Source of the DNA: Acidisoma sp. L85
GTDB lineage: Bacteria; Pseudomonadota; Alphaproteobacteria; Acetobacterales; Acetobacteraceae
Length of the DNA: 64,000 nucleotides
Reading direction: 5' to 3'
Assembly (NCBI RefSeq): GCF_009765865.1
Contig: NZ_LMUQ01000073.1
Coordinates: forward strand, 247,176 to 311,175
Shown: positions 27,312-36,165 of the stretch, in pieces
How positions within the stretch are numbered: position 1 is the stretch's first letter
Layout: the number at the start of each line of letters is the position of its first letter
Made by a program: the position numbers and the translations under genes
Notes under the pieces: model-generated
What the model was told of the DNA's origin: nothing
Seen by the model: the letters and a program-made list of their open reading frames with translations, nothing else
The model's database searches: none

Positions 27312-27350
27312 TTTCCGGTCCTCTCGGTTTGAGCGGCGATCTGGGCCGCC

Positions 27351-27364
27351 ATTAAATCAATTTG
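27351..27364 (-). promoter_or_regulatory. Putative ROK-repressor operator upstream of binding-protein gene
   Basis: Minus-strand CAAATTGATTTAAT matches CAAATGGATTTATT (28860-28873) between the ROK regulator and the SIS gene at 12 of 14 positions. Both lie in promoter regions of the same sugar locus and contain AT-rich dyad arms around a central CA/TG, as expected for NagC/Mlc-type ROK repressors. Confidence 0.45.
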
Positions 27365-27562
27365 CTTGGCTAAAGGGTGGCGGACCGATCAGGCTTTTGT
27401 CAAGGATGTCTTCACCATTTCGCTCTCGACGCCCCTCGACAATACAATCGCCGAAGCGGAGCGTGGCGCAAGCCGGTTGAGCGTCCAGTGAAATGCAGTG
27501 TTCTCTCGGACGCAGCGGGCGTTTCACAAACATACGAAACGATTTGGTTAATCGAACAGCTT

Positions 27563-28813
27563 CTATCGCGAGCCAAGCACGGTCTGAGCCTGGCTCAACT
27601 TCGCATTGCCTTCCGTCGGCCGCGATTTCCACAATAGGTCCAAACTCGGTTGCACCATGATCGAAATCGGAAGCGCTGCGGCCCCAAGCGCAGGCATGTC
27701 CTGCGCACGAGCGAGCGATAGGCGTGGTAACTGTCGCTGCGCATCGGGATGCACCGATGGCAACAACGGCTCGGTCTCGGAGATCAAGGCGTCCCGTACA
27801 GTGTCAGGCAGGTCGCCGCCAATCACCACGGTCTCCGGATCGAACATGACCTCGATATTGTGGATGGCGAGACGCAGATACGGCGCCGCATCGGCGATCC
27901 ATCCAAGCAGCAGCGGGTCACGCGCGGCCATCCGCTCGGCAAGCTCCTCCATCCGCACGCTATCGGGCACGCGGTCCGGTCCGCTCACCGCCTCGGCGGC
28001 CGCGTAGATCGAAACATACTGTTCCAGGCAGCCCCGATTGCCGCAGGAGCAGGGGCGGCCCCCGGGCTTGACGATCATATGCCCGATTTCGCCCGCGCCG
28101 CCCGATCCGCCGCGATAATGTTCGCCCGCAACGACCATGCCGCCGCCGGTGCCCAGCCCGAAATGCAAATAGAAGAAATGCCGAGCGACACGCCCGACGC
28201 CATGTAGCCGCTCGCCGATGGCCCCGGCGCGCGCGTCGTTTTCGGCGATCACCGGCAGGCCGAGCCGGGCGCTCAGCACCTCGGCGAGAGGGTATTGCAG
28301 GTCCTGCACCCCCGCCATCATCGTCTCGACTGTCAGCACGCCATTCCGCACCAAGCCCGGCAAACCACAACCCACGCCCCATAGCTTTGCGCGCGGCAAT
28401 GCGGCTCGTTGCAGCAGTGTCTCCACCGCCGCCTCCATCTCATCCACCAGAGTCTCCAATGGCAGCACGACCTGTGCCAAAGGACGAGATTCCGTCGCAA
28501 CAACATCCCCTGCAAGGTCCACGAGCACGCCGCTCAGCGTTTGGTGGCCCAGGTTGAGGCCGATCGCGAATCCGCCCTGGGGATCGAGCGAAATCTCCGT
28601 CGCCGGCTGCCCGCGCTGTCCACGCCTCAGAGCCCCCTCGCGGATGAGCCCGGCTTCGGCCAACTCCGCCGAGATATTGGACACCGCCTGAGCCGTGAGC
28701 CCCGTCAGCCGCGCGAGATCCGCCCGCGTGATCGGGCCGCTCCGTCGCACAGCCTCCAATATCACGCGGCGATTGAGCGCCTTCGCGTGCTCGATGTTGG
28801 TGCCTTGCAGCAC
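27563..28813 (-). CDS. ROK-family transcriptional repressor (NagC/Mlc-like)
   Basis: 416 residues: an N-terminal winged HTH (ILEAVRRSGPITRADLARLT, then GLTAQAVSNISAELAEAGLI) and a ROK sugar-binding domain. The ROK part has the phosphate-loop-like GLNLGHQTLSG, EIGHMIVKPGG and the zinc motif CSCGNRGCLE. Start is GTG at 28813 with GGGAGAGG upstream. It is divergent from the SIS-kinase pair and upstream of the transporter operon on its own strand. It probably senses the sugar or its phosphate and represses both directions through the AT-rich motif. Confidence 0.92.
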   Translation of the reverse strand: MLQGTNIEHAKALNRRVILEAVRRSGPITRADLARLTGLTAQAVSNISAELAEAGLIREGALRRGQRGQPATEISLDPQGGFAIGLNLGHQTLSGVLVDLAGDVVATESRPLAQVVLPLETLVDEMEAAVETLLQRAALPRAKLWGVGCGLPGLVRNGVLTVETMMAGVQDLQYPLAEVLSARLGLPVIAENDARAGAIGERLHGVGRVARHFFYLHFGLGTGGGMVVAGEHYRGGSGGAGEIGHMIVKPGGRPCSCGNRGCLEQYVSIYAAAEAVSGPDRVPDSVRMEELAERMAARDPLLLGWIADAAPYLRLAIHNIEVMFDPETVVIGGDLPDTVRDALISETEPLLPSVHPDAQRQLPRLSLARAQDMPALGAAALPISIMVQPSLDLLWKSRPTEGNAKLSQAQTVLGSR

Positions 28814-28849
28814 GTTTCCCTCTCCCGTGGCGATGACCTCGCCTCTTGG

Positions 28850-28873
28850 TTAATTCATTCAAATGGATTTATT
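28850..28873. promoter_or_regulatory. Imperfect inverted repeat, putative ROK operator
   Basis: Arms TTAATTCATT (28850-28859) and AATGGATTTA (28862-28871) pair at 8 of 10 positions around CA, in the short region between the divergent ROK repressor and SIS-domain genes. The overlapping 14-mer 28860-28873 recurs upstream of the binding-protein gene. Placement suits control of both divergent promoters. Confidence 0.5.
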
Positions 28874-28908
28874 CTAGGATGAACAGCCCACCCGACAGGG
28901 AGATGACG

Positions 28909-29946
28909 ATGAAGATCGACGGCTACATCCGCGAGCAGCCCGCCATTCTCTCGGCGCTGCCCGACCTCGTCGCGCCCAAATTGGCGGCGCTCCCGAGCCT
29001 CGCGAGCCGGCCCGAGCGTCTCATCCTCCTCGGCACCGGCTCCTCGATGAATGCGCTCATCGCCGCCGGCCCTGCGCTCGAGCAAGCGACCGGTGCCACG
29101 CTCTCCTTCAAAGAGCCTGAGGCCTTCCTGAGATACTCGCCGCGTGCCCAAGGCCCGAAGGCATTGGTTCTCGCCCTTTCCCAATCCGGCCGCAGCACGA
29201 CGACAGTAGAGGCGGTGCGCCAGTCGGTCACGCTTGGTCTGCCGACCGTCGCCGTCGTCGGTGAGGAGGGCAGTCCGCTCGGCCAAACCGGCGCCGAGAT
29301 GGTGCTCATGCCGATCGGCGAGGAAAAAGCCGGCCCGAAGACCAAGGGCTATACCGCGAGCGTCCTGACCTTGCTCACCATCGCCGGCCACCTCGGCGGC
29401 GAGAAGCCGGACACGGCCGGGCTCGAAGCCACGCTCGAAACCACAGTGCGGCAATCCGAGGCCGCCGCCGTCGATCTCCTCGCCCGCTACGGCGTGCCCG
29501 ACTACATCCAGGTCGCAGGCCAATTCGGCCATGTCGGCAGTGCCATCGAGGGCGGCCTCAAGATCGCCGAGATCACCGGCGTCCCGACCTCCGGCTATGA
29601 CATCGAGGAAGCGCTGCACGGCCACGCCTATGGCACCAACGACCGCAGCCTCGTCATCGTCATCGCCCGTGACGTCGATGAGGCCCGGGTCGCCGCGAAT
29701 CTCGGTGAGGCCCTGACGGCACTCGGCCCCAAGCTCGCCATCGCCAACCTATCTGACTTCGCCACGCGTTTCGACCTCGCGATCGACTGGCCGAAGACGA
29801 AGGCGGGCTGGGCGGATGCAACCTGGGTGCTATTCCCCTTCCAATGGATCGCCTTCCACATCGCTCGCGCGAAAGGGATCGAGGTTCCGGGTATGATCTA
29901 TCCCGATCTCGGCAAGCGGCTGAACGTCAAGATCCGGGCTGCCTGA
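28909..29946 (+). CDS. SIS-domain sugar-phosphate deaminase/deglycase (GlmS C-half, NagB-II or FrlB-like)
   Basis: 345 residues starting MKIDGYIREQP; AGGGAG lies about 7 bp upstream. Two SIS domains are present, the first with LLGTGSSMNALIAAGPALE and SQSGRSTTTVEAV, the second with VAGQFGHVGSAIEGGLKIAE. The EALHGHAYGTND region corresponds to the GlmS isomerase active-site Glu/His area. The family includes glucosamine-6-phosphate deaminase (NagB-II) and fructosamine-6-phosphate deglycases. It overlaps the ROK kinase by one base and faces the ROK repressor, so it likely acts on a phosphorylated amino sugar. The exact substrate is inferred only from context. Confidence 0.85.
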   Translation: MKIDGYIREQPAILSALPDLVAPKLAALPSLASRPERLILLGTGSSMNALIAAGPALEQATGATLSFKEPEAFLRYSPRAQGPKALVLALSQSGRSTTTVEAVRQSVTLGLPTVAVVGEEGSPLGQTGAEMVLMPIGEEKAGPKTKGYTASVLTLLTIAGHLGGEKPDTAGLEATLETTVRQSEAAAVDLLARYGVPDYIQVAGQFGHVGSAIEGGLKIAEITGVPTSGYDIEEALHGHAYGTNDRSLVIVIARDVDEARVAANLGEALTALGPKLAIANLSDFATRFDLAIDWPKTKAGWADATWVLFPFQWIAFHIARAKGIEVPGMIYPDLGKRLNVKIRAA

Positions 29947-30881
29947 TGTCCGAAGGCAGGCTCCGCCACGCCATCGGCGTTGATGTCGGCGGCACCTCGG
30001 TTAAGCTCGGCCTGGTGCGAGGGGATGGCCATATTCTCACGCGCCGCGCCCTGCCACTCGACCGTGCGCTGCAGTTTTCGGCCTTCGCGGCGCAGATCGG
30101 CGGCGAGATCGAGCGAATGATCGATGCGGATCCGGCCCCGGTGGCGATCGGTGTCGGCATCCCCGGCTATGCTAATCCGCGGACAGGAGCGATCATGAAG
30201 CCTGTGCCGAATGCCCCGCCGCTGGCCGGTGGATCCCTCAAGGCAAGCTTCGAGGAGCGCTTCGGCCTGCCGACCGTAGTCGGCAACGACGGCGTATGCG
30301 CCACAGCGGGCGAATTGGACTGCGGCGCCGGCCGCGCTTTCCAGCGCTTCGCCGTCCTAACCCTCGGTACCGGCATCGGCGGCGCCGTGGTGATCGATGG
30401 GCAGGTGATCGAGGGGCCGGACGGCCTGCCGCCCGAGATCGGCGCGATCTGCCTGGATCCCAACCGCAGTGACCTGCCCAGCCGCGTTCCCGGCACCTTC
30501 GAATTCCTCGCCAGCGCGACGGCGCTGCTGCGGCGCTACCAATTTCTCGGCCCGGACGGTCATGACGTGACAACCACGAAGCAAGTCTTCGATCTCGCGA
30601 AATCGGGCGACGAGATTGCACTGCGCGTGGTGCGGGAAGGGGGCCGCTGGATCGCTCAGGCGATTGGCATGATGTCGAATATGCTCAACCTCGAAGCCGT
30701 CATTCTCGGCGGCGGCCTATCGCTCGCGGGAACCTTCCTGCTCGATACGGTGAGGCCTTTCCTCGAAGGCTTCTACTGGGCGCCCTTCGGCCGGCCGCCT
30801 CAGCTCCTCCTCGCCGAAACCGGCAATGACGCAGGAATCATCGGCGCGGCCGCATTGGGGTTGCGCGGCCTGAGCCGTTAG
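29946..30881 (+). CDS. ROK-family sugar kinase
   Basis: 311 residues. The phosphate-1 loop is GVDVGGTSVKLGLVRGDG, the catalytic Asp is in VVGNDGVCATAGE, and phosphate-2 is LTLGTGIGGAVVIDG. The normal ROK zinc site (ExGH followed by CxCGxxGCxE) is absent: the segment reads EIGAICLDPNRSD. The fold is otherwise complete, ending LAETGNDAGIIGAAALG. TGATG overlap with the SIS gene means coupled translation. It likely phosphorylates glucosamine, N-acetylglucosamine or a related imported sugar before the SIS enzyme. Confidence 0.86.
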   Translation: MSEGRLRHAIGVDVGGTSVKLGLVRGDGHILTRRALPLDRALQFSAFAAQIGGEIERMIDADPAPVAIGVGIPGYANPRTGAIMKPVPNAPPLAGGSLKASFEERFGLPTVVGNDGVCATAGELDCGAGRAFQRFAVLTLGTGIGGAVVIDGQVIEGPDGLPPEIGAICLDPNRSDLPSRVPGTFEFLASATALLRRYQFLGPDGHDVTTTKQVFDLAKSGDEIALRVVREGGRWIAQAIGMMSNMLNLEAVILGGGLSLAGTFLLDTVRPFLEGFYWAPFGRPPQLLLAETGNDAGIIGAAALGLRGLSR

Positions 30882-31069
30882 ATCTGATACCCCGCGAGGC
30901 GCAGCTTGCGATCCGTCTCCCACTGGTTAAGGGCATAGACGGACCAGATCGCCGCCGGCACCCAGCCGATAATGGTCGCGTGCAAGAAAAGGCAGAGTAT
31001 CCCTGCCCAAGGCCGTCCGATCGTGAAAAACGAAATGCCGGGAAGCAGCAAAGCGAGCAGCAGGCGCAT
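30878..31069 (-). CDS. YqaE/Pmp3-family small membrane protein
   Basis: 63 residues with two TM helices: MRLLLALLLPGISFFTIGRP then AGILCLFLHATIIGWVPAAI. WVPAAIWSVYAL is the UPF0057/Pmp3 signature. Members are linked to membrane potential and salt stress. GGAGAA lies 8 bp before the ATG. The 3' end overlaps the convergent kinase gene by 4 bp. Confidence 0.88.
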   Translation of the reverse strand: MRLLLALLLPGISFFTIGRPWAGILCLFLHATIIGWVPAAIWSVYALNQWETDRKLRLAGYQI

Positions 31070-31186
31070 GACGGTGTTCTCCGGAGACGTCACGAATCAG
31101 ATAGCGCGCTACTCCTTGCCGTCCAATGAGCAACCGACGTTACCGCACGTGGTCCCACGGCAAGAACGCACTCTAAAAGTCTGGCC

Positions 31187-31561
31187 CTAGGCAGCATCCT
31201 GAATGTCGAAGCGAGCCACCTTGCCCTCTCGAAAACGAAAAACGTGCCCGACCGTCCTGTCTTTCAGCCCGTGCGCCTGCCCCCGGAGCGGTTTGCCCTC
31301 GAGATCGCGGACGGATTGCCGGACCTCCGCGACGATCGCGCCATCCTCAGCCCGATGAAAGCCCACAGGCTCAACACACGGACTGACCAAGGCCCACTGG
31401 CTTGTCCAGTACCCGCGAATGGCCTCGTGGCCGTGGACATGGCCACCATCCATGCCATTGGCCCAGGCGACATCATCGGCGAGCATGGCCAGCACGCCGT
31501 CGATATCCCGCGCGTTGAAGCGATCGTAGATGTGTTCGAGGGTTTTGACGTCATCGTCCAT
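31187..31561 (-). CDS. SnoaL-like/NTF2-fold protein
   Basis: 124-residue cone-fold protein: LEHIYDRFNARDIDGVLAML, then DDVAWANGMDGGHVHGHEAI, RGYWTSQWALVSP and the C-terminal strands VGHVFRFREGKVARFDI. Members are isomerases, hydrolases or unannotated; catalytic identity is not evident. AAGGAGA is well spaced before the ATG. It is divergent from a MarR regulator across 100 bp containing a tandem CATATGCA repeat, so MarR may control it. Confidence 0.85.
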   Translation of the reverse strand: MDDDVKTLEHIYDRFNARDIDGVLAMLADDVAWANGMDGGHVHGHEAIRGYWTSQWALVSPCVEPVGFHRAEDGAIVAEVRQSVRDLEGKPLRGQAHGLKDRTVGHVFRFREGKVARFDIQDAA

Positions 31562-31612
31562 CGGGATTCTCCTTGCATAGTGCGGGCGCTGTGTGAGAGG
31601 TCAATTCAATTA

Positions 31613-31629
31613 CATATGCACATATGCAT
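31613..31629. promoter_or_regulatory. Tandem CATATGCA repeat between SnoaL-like gene and marR
   Basis: CATATGCACATATGCAT consists of two perfect head-to-tail copies of CATATGCA, each carrying the CATATG palindrome. It lies centrally in the divergent promoter region and is a plausible MarR operator or promoter element. Confidence 0.45.
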
Positions 31630-31661
31630 CAGCAAGACAGTAGGTGCAAGGAATGAGGGCG

Positions 31662-32123
31662 ATGGACCTGGATGTGCTCTCGACGCCGGGGCACCTGATC
31701 AGCCTCGCGGCACGCGGCTTCGCCCGCCTCAGCGAAGCGCGGCTCAAGCCGCTCGGCTTCGGCGTTGGACATCTGCCCGTGCTGGTCGCACTTCAGGATG
31801 GCCGGGCAAGCACGCAACGTGATCTCGCCCGCTTCGCCAAGATCGAGCAGCCGCCGATGGCGCAGATGCTCGCCCGCATGGAGCGGGACCGGCTGATCGA
31901 GAGGACACCTGACCCTGCCGATGGCCGCAGCAGCCGCATCACGCTGACCGAGGTCGCGGAAGCGCGCCTGCCCGACGCGGTTGCTGTCCTCCTTCAAGGC
32001 AATCGCGAAGTACTGCGCGACTTCACGGACGAGGAGGCCGGGCAGCTCGTCAACCTGCTGACGCGCCTGATCGCGAACCTCGATCGGGTCGCGAGCGCCG
32101 AACCACCGGCGCGCCAGTTTTAG
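31662..32123 (+). CDS. MarR-family transcriptional regulator
   Basis: About 153 residues from ATG 31662, with AAGGA 9 bp upstream (ATG 31653 and GTG 31644 are alternatives). The winged helix is clear: LPVLVALQDGRASTQRDLAR, AKIEQPPMAQMLARMERDRL, then the wing IERTPDPADGRSSRITLT. The dimerisation helices follow. It is divergent from the SnoaL-like gene and convergent with the ABC exporter. It probably represses its own divergent promoter in response to a small aromatic or oxidant; the ligand is unknown. Confidence 0.92.
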   Translation: MDLDVLSTPGHLISLAARGFARLSEARLKPLGFGVGHLPVLVALQDGRASTQRDLARFAKIEQPPMAQMLARMERDRLIERTPDPADGRSSRITLTEVAEARLPDAVAVLLQGNREVLRDFTDEEAGQLVNLLTRLIANLDRVASAEPPARQF

Positions 32124-32174
32124 AGAAGGAGGAGTGACCTGATCGTCTGTTGGCAGGCTGGCTGAGTCCGGACC

Positions 32175-34073
32175 CTAGATCATCGCTGCGAGCTGACCCT
32201 CGCGCCGCGCCGCGTCGCTTCCGCCAGACTGTCGCTGCCACAGTGACGCATAGATGCCGCCCCGCGCGATGAGCGCGTCATGGGTGCCCTCTTCCGCGAT
32301 GCGGCCCTGATCCAGCACCACCAGGCGGTCCATCTGCGCGATGGTGGAAAGCCGATGCGCGATGGCGATAACCGTGCGGCCCTCCATCAGCCCCGTGAGC
32401 TGCTCCTGAATTGCCGCCTCGACCTCTGAATCCAGCGCCGAGGTCGCTTCGTCCAGCACGAGAATCGGTGCGTTCTTGAGAATGACCCGCGCGATGGCGA
32501 TACGCTGCCGCTGGCCGCCGGAAAGCTTCACGCCGCGCTCCCCCACATGGCTCTCGAAACCCACGCGGCCTTCATTGTCGCGCAACCCCTCGATGAAGCT
32601 CAGCGCATGAGCGCGTTCGGCGGCACCACGAATCTCAGCCTCCGTCGCATGCGGCCGTCCGAAACGAATATTGTCGCGGATCGAGCGATGCAGCAGCGAC
32701 GTATCCTGCGTCACCATCCCAATCGCCGCGCGCAAACTCTCCTGCGTCAAACCCGCGATATCTTGCCCGTCGACGAGAATGCGCCCCGTCGCGGGATCGT
32801 AGAAATGCAGCAGCAGGTTGACGAGCGTCGATTTGCCCGTGCCCGACCGTCCCACCAGCCCAATCCGCTCGCCCGGCGCGATATCGAGCGAAACGCCGCG
32901 CAGCACGCCGCCGAGGCGGCCCTGGAAATTGATCTCCGGCGTGCGGCCATAATCGAAGACCACATTCTCGAAGCGGATGGCGCCATGGTCTAGCCTTAGC
33001 GGCACGGCGTCTGGCGCGTCGGGCATCTGCAACGGCTGCGCGATCGAGCGCATGCCATCCTGCACCGTGCCGACATTCTCGAAGATCGAGGTGATGTTCT
33101 GCGACACCCAGGCCGAGATATTCGCGATCTGCCACGCCATCGGGATCGCCATCGCGACGGTGCCAACGGGCACCCGGCCATCCAGCCACAGCCACACGCC
33201 GATTGTGCCGGTGCCAGTTACCATCAGCGCATTCGTCATCGCCTGGGTGATGTTCCAGACCGTGGTGAGGCGTAGTTGATAGCGAAAAGCATTCGTGTGC
33301 TCGTCGATCCCCTGGCGAATAAAGTCATCCTCCGCGCGAACCCGTGCGAACAATTTGACCGTCAGAATATTGCTGTAGCTATCAACCACGCGGCCCGTGA
33401 GACCCGAGCGAACCGTCGACATCGCGCGCGACCGTTCCCGCATGCGTGGCACAAACAGACGCAGCATCGTCGCATAGACGATGAACCAGATGAGGATCGG
33501 CATGGCGAGCCGCCAATCGGCGCGACTGAGCAGCACCGCCGAACTCGAACCATAGACAAGGATGTACCAAACCGCATTGGTCGCCGAGACCACGCTCTCT
33601 CGTAGCGACGGCCCAGTCTGCATGACACGCGTCGCGATGCGGCCGGCAAAGTCATTCTGAAAGAACGTCCAGCTCTGCCGCGCGACGTGCCAGTGATTTT
33701 GCCAGCGGATGAGATTGGTCACGCTCGGCACGATCGTCTGGTTGGTCACCAAGTTCTGCGCCAGAAGCGCCGCCGGCCGCACCACCAGCAGCACCACCAG
33801 CATGGTGACCAGTTGCCATCCGGCATCGGGGATCAGCGTCTTCGGCGTATGATTGGTCACCAGCGAGACGATGCGGCCGACGAAGACCGGGATCGTCACA
33901 TCCAGCGCGGCGACCGCTAGCCCGGCGGCGAACAGCGCCAAAACCAGTCCCGGAGTCTGGCGCACGAAATGCCAGTAGAAGCTCGCGAGGGGATGCGGTT
34001 GATCCATGGTAGGCGGCGGTCGATCCGGATCGACCTCGGTTGGCTGAAGGATGGCTTCGAAGAAACGGAACAT
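32175..34073 (-). CDS. ABC exporter, fused permease-ATPase (multidrug/lipid type)
   Basis: 632-residue half-transporter starting MFRFFEAILQPTEVDPD. The six-TM membrane domain spans about residues 35-330. The ATPase has Walker A GLVGRSGTGKSTL, signature LSGGQRQRIAIARV, Walker B ILVLDEATSALD and switch His IAIAHRLSTI. The domain order is typical of MsbA/Atm1-like homodimers. Substrate is unknown. It stands alone between MarR and the trp/mob operon. Confidence 0.93.
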   Translation of the reverse strand: MFRFFEAILQPTEVDPDRPPPTMDQPHPLASFYWHFVRQTPGLVLALFAAGLAVAALDVTIPVFVGRIVSLVTNHTPKTLIPDAGWQLVTMLVVLLVVRPAALLAQNLVTNQTIVPSVTNLIRWQNHWHVARQSWTFFQNDFAGRIATRVMQTGPSLRESVVSATNAVWYILVYGSSSAVLLSRADWRLAMPILIWFIVYATMLRLFVPRMRERSRAMSTVRSGLTGRVVDSYSNILTVKLFARVRAEDDFIRQGIDEHTNAFRYQLRLTTVWNITQAMTNALMVTGTGTIGVWLWLDGRVPVGTVAMAIPMAWQIANISAWVSQNITSIFENVGTVQDGMRSIAQPLQMPDAPDAVPLRLDHGAIRFENVVFDYGRTPEINFQGRLGGVLRGVSLDIAPGERIGLVGRSGTGKSTLVNLLLHFYDPATGRILVDGQDIAGLTQESLRAAIGMVTQDTSLLHRSIRDNIRFGRPHATEAEIRGAAERAHALSFIEGLRDNEGRVGFESHVGERGVKLSGGQRQRIAIARVILKNAPILVLDEATSALDSEVEAAIQEQLTGLMEGRTVIAIAHRLSTIAQMDRLVVLDQGRIAEEGTHDALIARGGIYASLWQRQSGGSDAARREGQLAAMI

Positions 34074-34154
34074 GCCCCTAGGGGTGGCCCCACGCGCGAA
34101 CGGGATCAACCCCGAGTTGGGGGAGGGAGGCCTGTCGTGCGGTGAAAGGAGTCG

Positions 34155-34478
34155 TCAATCCTCGCCAACGATCCACTCCGCCAGCCGTCCTTCGATCGCC
34201 TCACCGTCACCCGAGAGGATCACCACCTTCAACCGTGACCTCTCACCGGACCTGATTGTCACCGCCCCCTTTCGCAACTCAAGCGCGGTCGCCAGAAAAG
34301 CGACGAGCGCCGCATTCGCCGCGCCCTCTACCGGAGGCGCGACCAGCCTAAGCTGAAGCGCCGCGCGCCCCTCCGCGCCGACCACGACACCATCCAGCCC
34401 GTTGCGGTTGGCACGAGGCACCAAACGCACCGCCAGCATCACGCCCTCGGGCGTCCGGCGGTACGGAACGGTGGTCAC
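34155..34478 (-). CDS. DUF167/UPF0235 family protein (YggU-like)
   Basis: 107 residues with the typical core VRLVPRANRNGLDGV, LRLVAPPVEGAANAALVAFL, and ATALELRKGAVTIRSGERSR followed by LKVV. Function unknown across the family. It starts with GTG 2 bp after the moeA stop, so it is the last gene of the trp-moa-moe transcript. Confidence 0.9.
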   Translation of the reverse strand: MTTVPYRRTPEGVMLAVRLVPRANRNGLDGVVVGAEGRAALQLRLVAPPVEGAANAALVAFLATALELRKGAVTIRSGERSRLKVVILSGDGEAIEGRLAEWIVGED

Positions 34479-34480
34479 CG

Positions 34481-35686
34481 CTAAATCCCCAGCGGCGCCA
34501 GACGTATCGCCGGCACTATCGCGCCGGCGTCCAGGGCTGGCGCGTGCGGTGGCCGAATGACCAGAGCATCAGCCCGCGCCAGCCGGCTGAGCATCCCGGA
34601 ATCCTGCACCGGGAAGGGATGCGCGATCCATCCTCCGGCATCCTGGGTCAGCAGGCTCGCACGCACATAATCCTCGCGCCCGTCATTGGCGGGCATCGCG
34701 GCCCCGAGCCGCACCGGTTCCGCCATCGGTGGATCACCCGGAAGCCCGGTCAGCCGCGCGATCGCGGGCATCAGGAACAGGATGCCGCAGACCAAAGCAG
34801 AAACCGGATTGCCCGGCAGCCCCAGCATCGGCATATCGCCAAGCCGCCCGTACATCAGCGGCTTGCCCGGGCGCATCGCGATGCGCCAGAAATCGAGCAC
34901 CATCCCCTGCGCCGCCAGCGCCGCCTGCACCAGATCGTGGTCCCCGACGCTCGCCCCGCCCGTCGTCACCAGGAGATCCGCGCCCCGAGCCCCCGCAGCC
35001 GCCTCGGCGATCCCTTCGAGCGTATCGGGAGCCGTCGGCAGCAGCACCGGTTCACCTCCGGCCGCACGCACGAGGGCGGCGATCGCAGGACCGTTCGAGG
35101 CCACCACGCCGCCGGGCCTCAGCGGCTCACCCGGCAAGGCAATCTCATCGCCGGTGGAAAGGATGGCGACCCTCGGCGCCCGATGTACGGAGAGCCAGGG
35201 ATGACCCCCGCTCGCCGCGAGACCGACCAGCCGAGCCAGCAGGCGCACCCCGGCCGGGATAAGGGTCTCGCCGGTGGCGAAATCCTGCCCCTCCGGCCGG
35301 ATATGCCGGTCGGGCGCGGGCGATACGGTGACGATCACCTCCTCGCCGTCGCGCTCCGCGTTCTCCTGGATGAGGATGGTATCGGCCCCCTCGGGCACGA
35401 CGCTGCCAGTGAAAAGCCGCACGGCTTCCCCGGCAGCCACCTTCCCGGCGAAGGGATGCCCCGCCGGTGCCGCGCCAATCAGCCGCAGCCGGGCGCCTTG
35501 CGCCGCATCCGCTGCCCGAACCGCGTAGCCGTCCATCGCGGAAACATCCGCGGGCGGATGGCTCACCCGCGCCACGACCGGCGCCGCGGTCACCCGCCCT
35601 GCCGCCTCGGCAAGGCTCACGATCTCAGCCCCTGTCGGCACCAGGCCGCTCAGGATCCGCGTCCGCGCCTCCGCCACCGAGATCAT
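34481..35686 (-). CDS. moeA: Molybdopterin molybdenumtransferase MoeA
   Basis: 401 residues. MoeA inserts molybdate into adenylylated molybdopterin. Domain evidence in order: [85 protein letters not shown]; and the C-terminal beta-domain ending VIRPPHAP. The ATG overlaps the moaC stop (ATGA). Length matches the family. Confidence 0.96.
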   Translation of the reverse strand: MISVAEARTRILSGLVPTGAEIVSLAEAAGRVTAAPVVARVSHPPADVSAMDGYAVRAADAAQGARLRLIGAAPAGHPFAGKVAAGEAVRLFTGSVVPEGADTILIQENAERDGEEVIVTVSPAPDRHIRPEGQDFATGETLIPAGVRLLARLVGLAASGGHPWLSVHRAPRVAILSTGDEIALPGEPLRPGGVVASNGPAIAALVRAAGGEPVLLPTAPDTLEGIAEAAAGARGADLLVTTGGASVGDHDLVQAALAAQGMVLDFWRIAMRPGKPLMYGRLGDMPMLGLPGNPVSALVCGILFLMPAIARLTGLPGDPPMAEPVRLGAAMPANDGREDYVRASLLTQDAGGWIAHPFPVQDSGMLSRLARADALVIRPPHAPALDAGAIVPAIRLAPLGI

Positions 35687-36165
35687 GGCGCGTGGAAATC
35701 GCCAGACGCGCCACCGGATTTGGCGACGACGCGCAACCCCTCGACGACCATGCCTCGATCCACCGCCTTGCACATGTCGTAAACCGTCAGCGCCGCGACG
35801 GACGCCGCGGTCAGCGCCTCCATCTCCACCCCAGTCCGCCCCACGGTGCGGACGGTGGCGACGATCTCGACCGCCGACCCGCCCGCATCGGTCGTGAGTT
35901 CGACCGTCACGGCGGAGAGGGGCAGGGGGTGGCAAAGCGGAATGAGATCGGCCGTGCGCTTGGCAGCCATGATGCCCGCGATCCGCGCGACACCCAGCAC
36001 ATCACCCTTTTTCGCCGTGCCGCCCAAGATGATCGCCAATGTCTCGGCCCGCATCGTAACGCGAGCGCGTGCTGTCGCCTCCCGCTCGGTTACCGACTTG
36101 CCGGAAACATCAACCATGATGGCCTGGCCGGCCGCATCGAAATGGGTGAGGGCATCGCCGCTCAA
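35683..36165 (-). CDS. moaC: Cyclic pyranopterin monophosphate synthase MoaC
   Basis: 160 residues (second enzyme of molybdopterin synthesis). The core reads [32 protein letters not shown] and [20 protein letters not shown], then [10 protein letters not shown]. The family N-terminus (MSxLTHFD) indicates initiation at TTG 36165 (MSGDALTHF), whose bases overlap the trpC stop as TTGA. The in-frame sequence further upstream is antisense-like. Coupling to trpC, and to moeA by ATGA, makes one continuous operon. Confidence 0.93.
   Translation of the reverse strand: MSGDALTHFDAAGQAIMVDVSGKSVTEREATARARVTMRAETLAIILGGTAKKGDVLGVARIAGIMAAKRTADLIPLCHPLPLSAVTVELTTDAGGSAVEIVATVRTVGRTGVEMEALTAASVAALTVYDMCKAVDRGMVVEGLRVVAKSGGASGDFHAP

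Noticed and set aside
26211..27332. 373-codon plus-strand frame opposite the sugar-binding protein
   Set aside because: Low-complexity antisense product; the minus-strand gene has signal peptide and family motifs.
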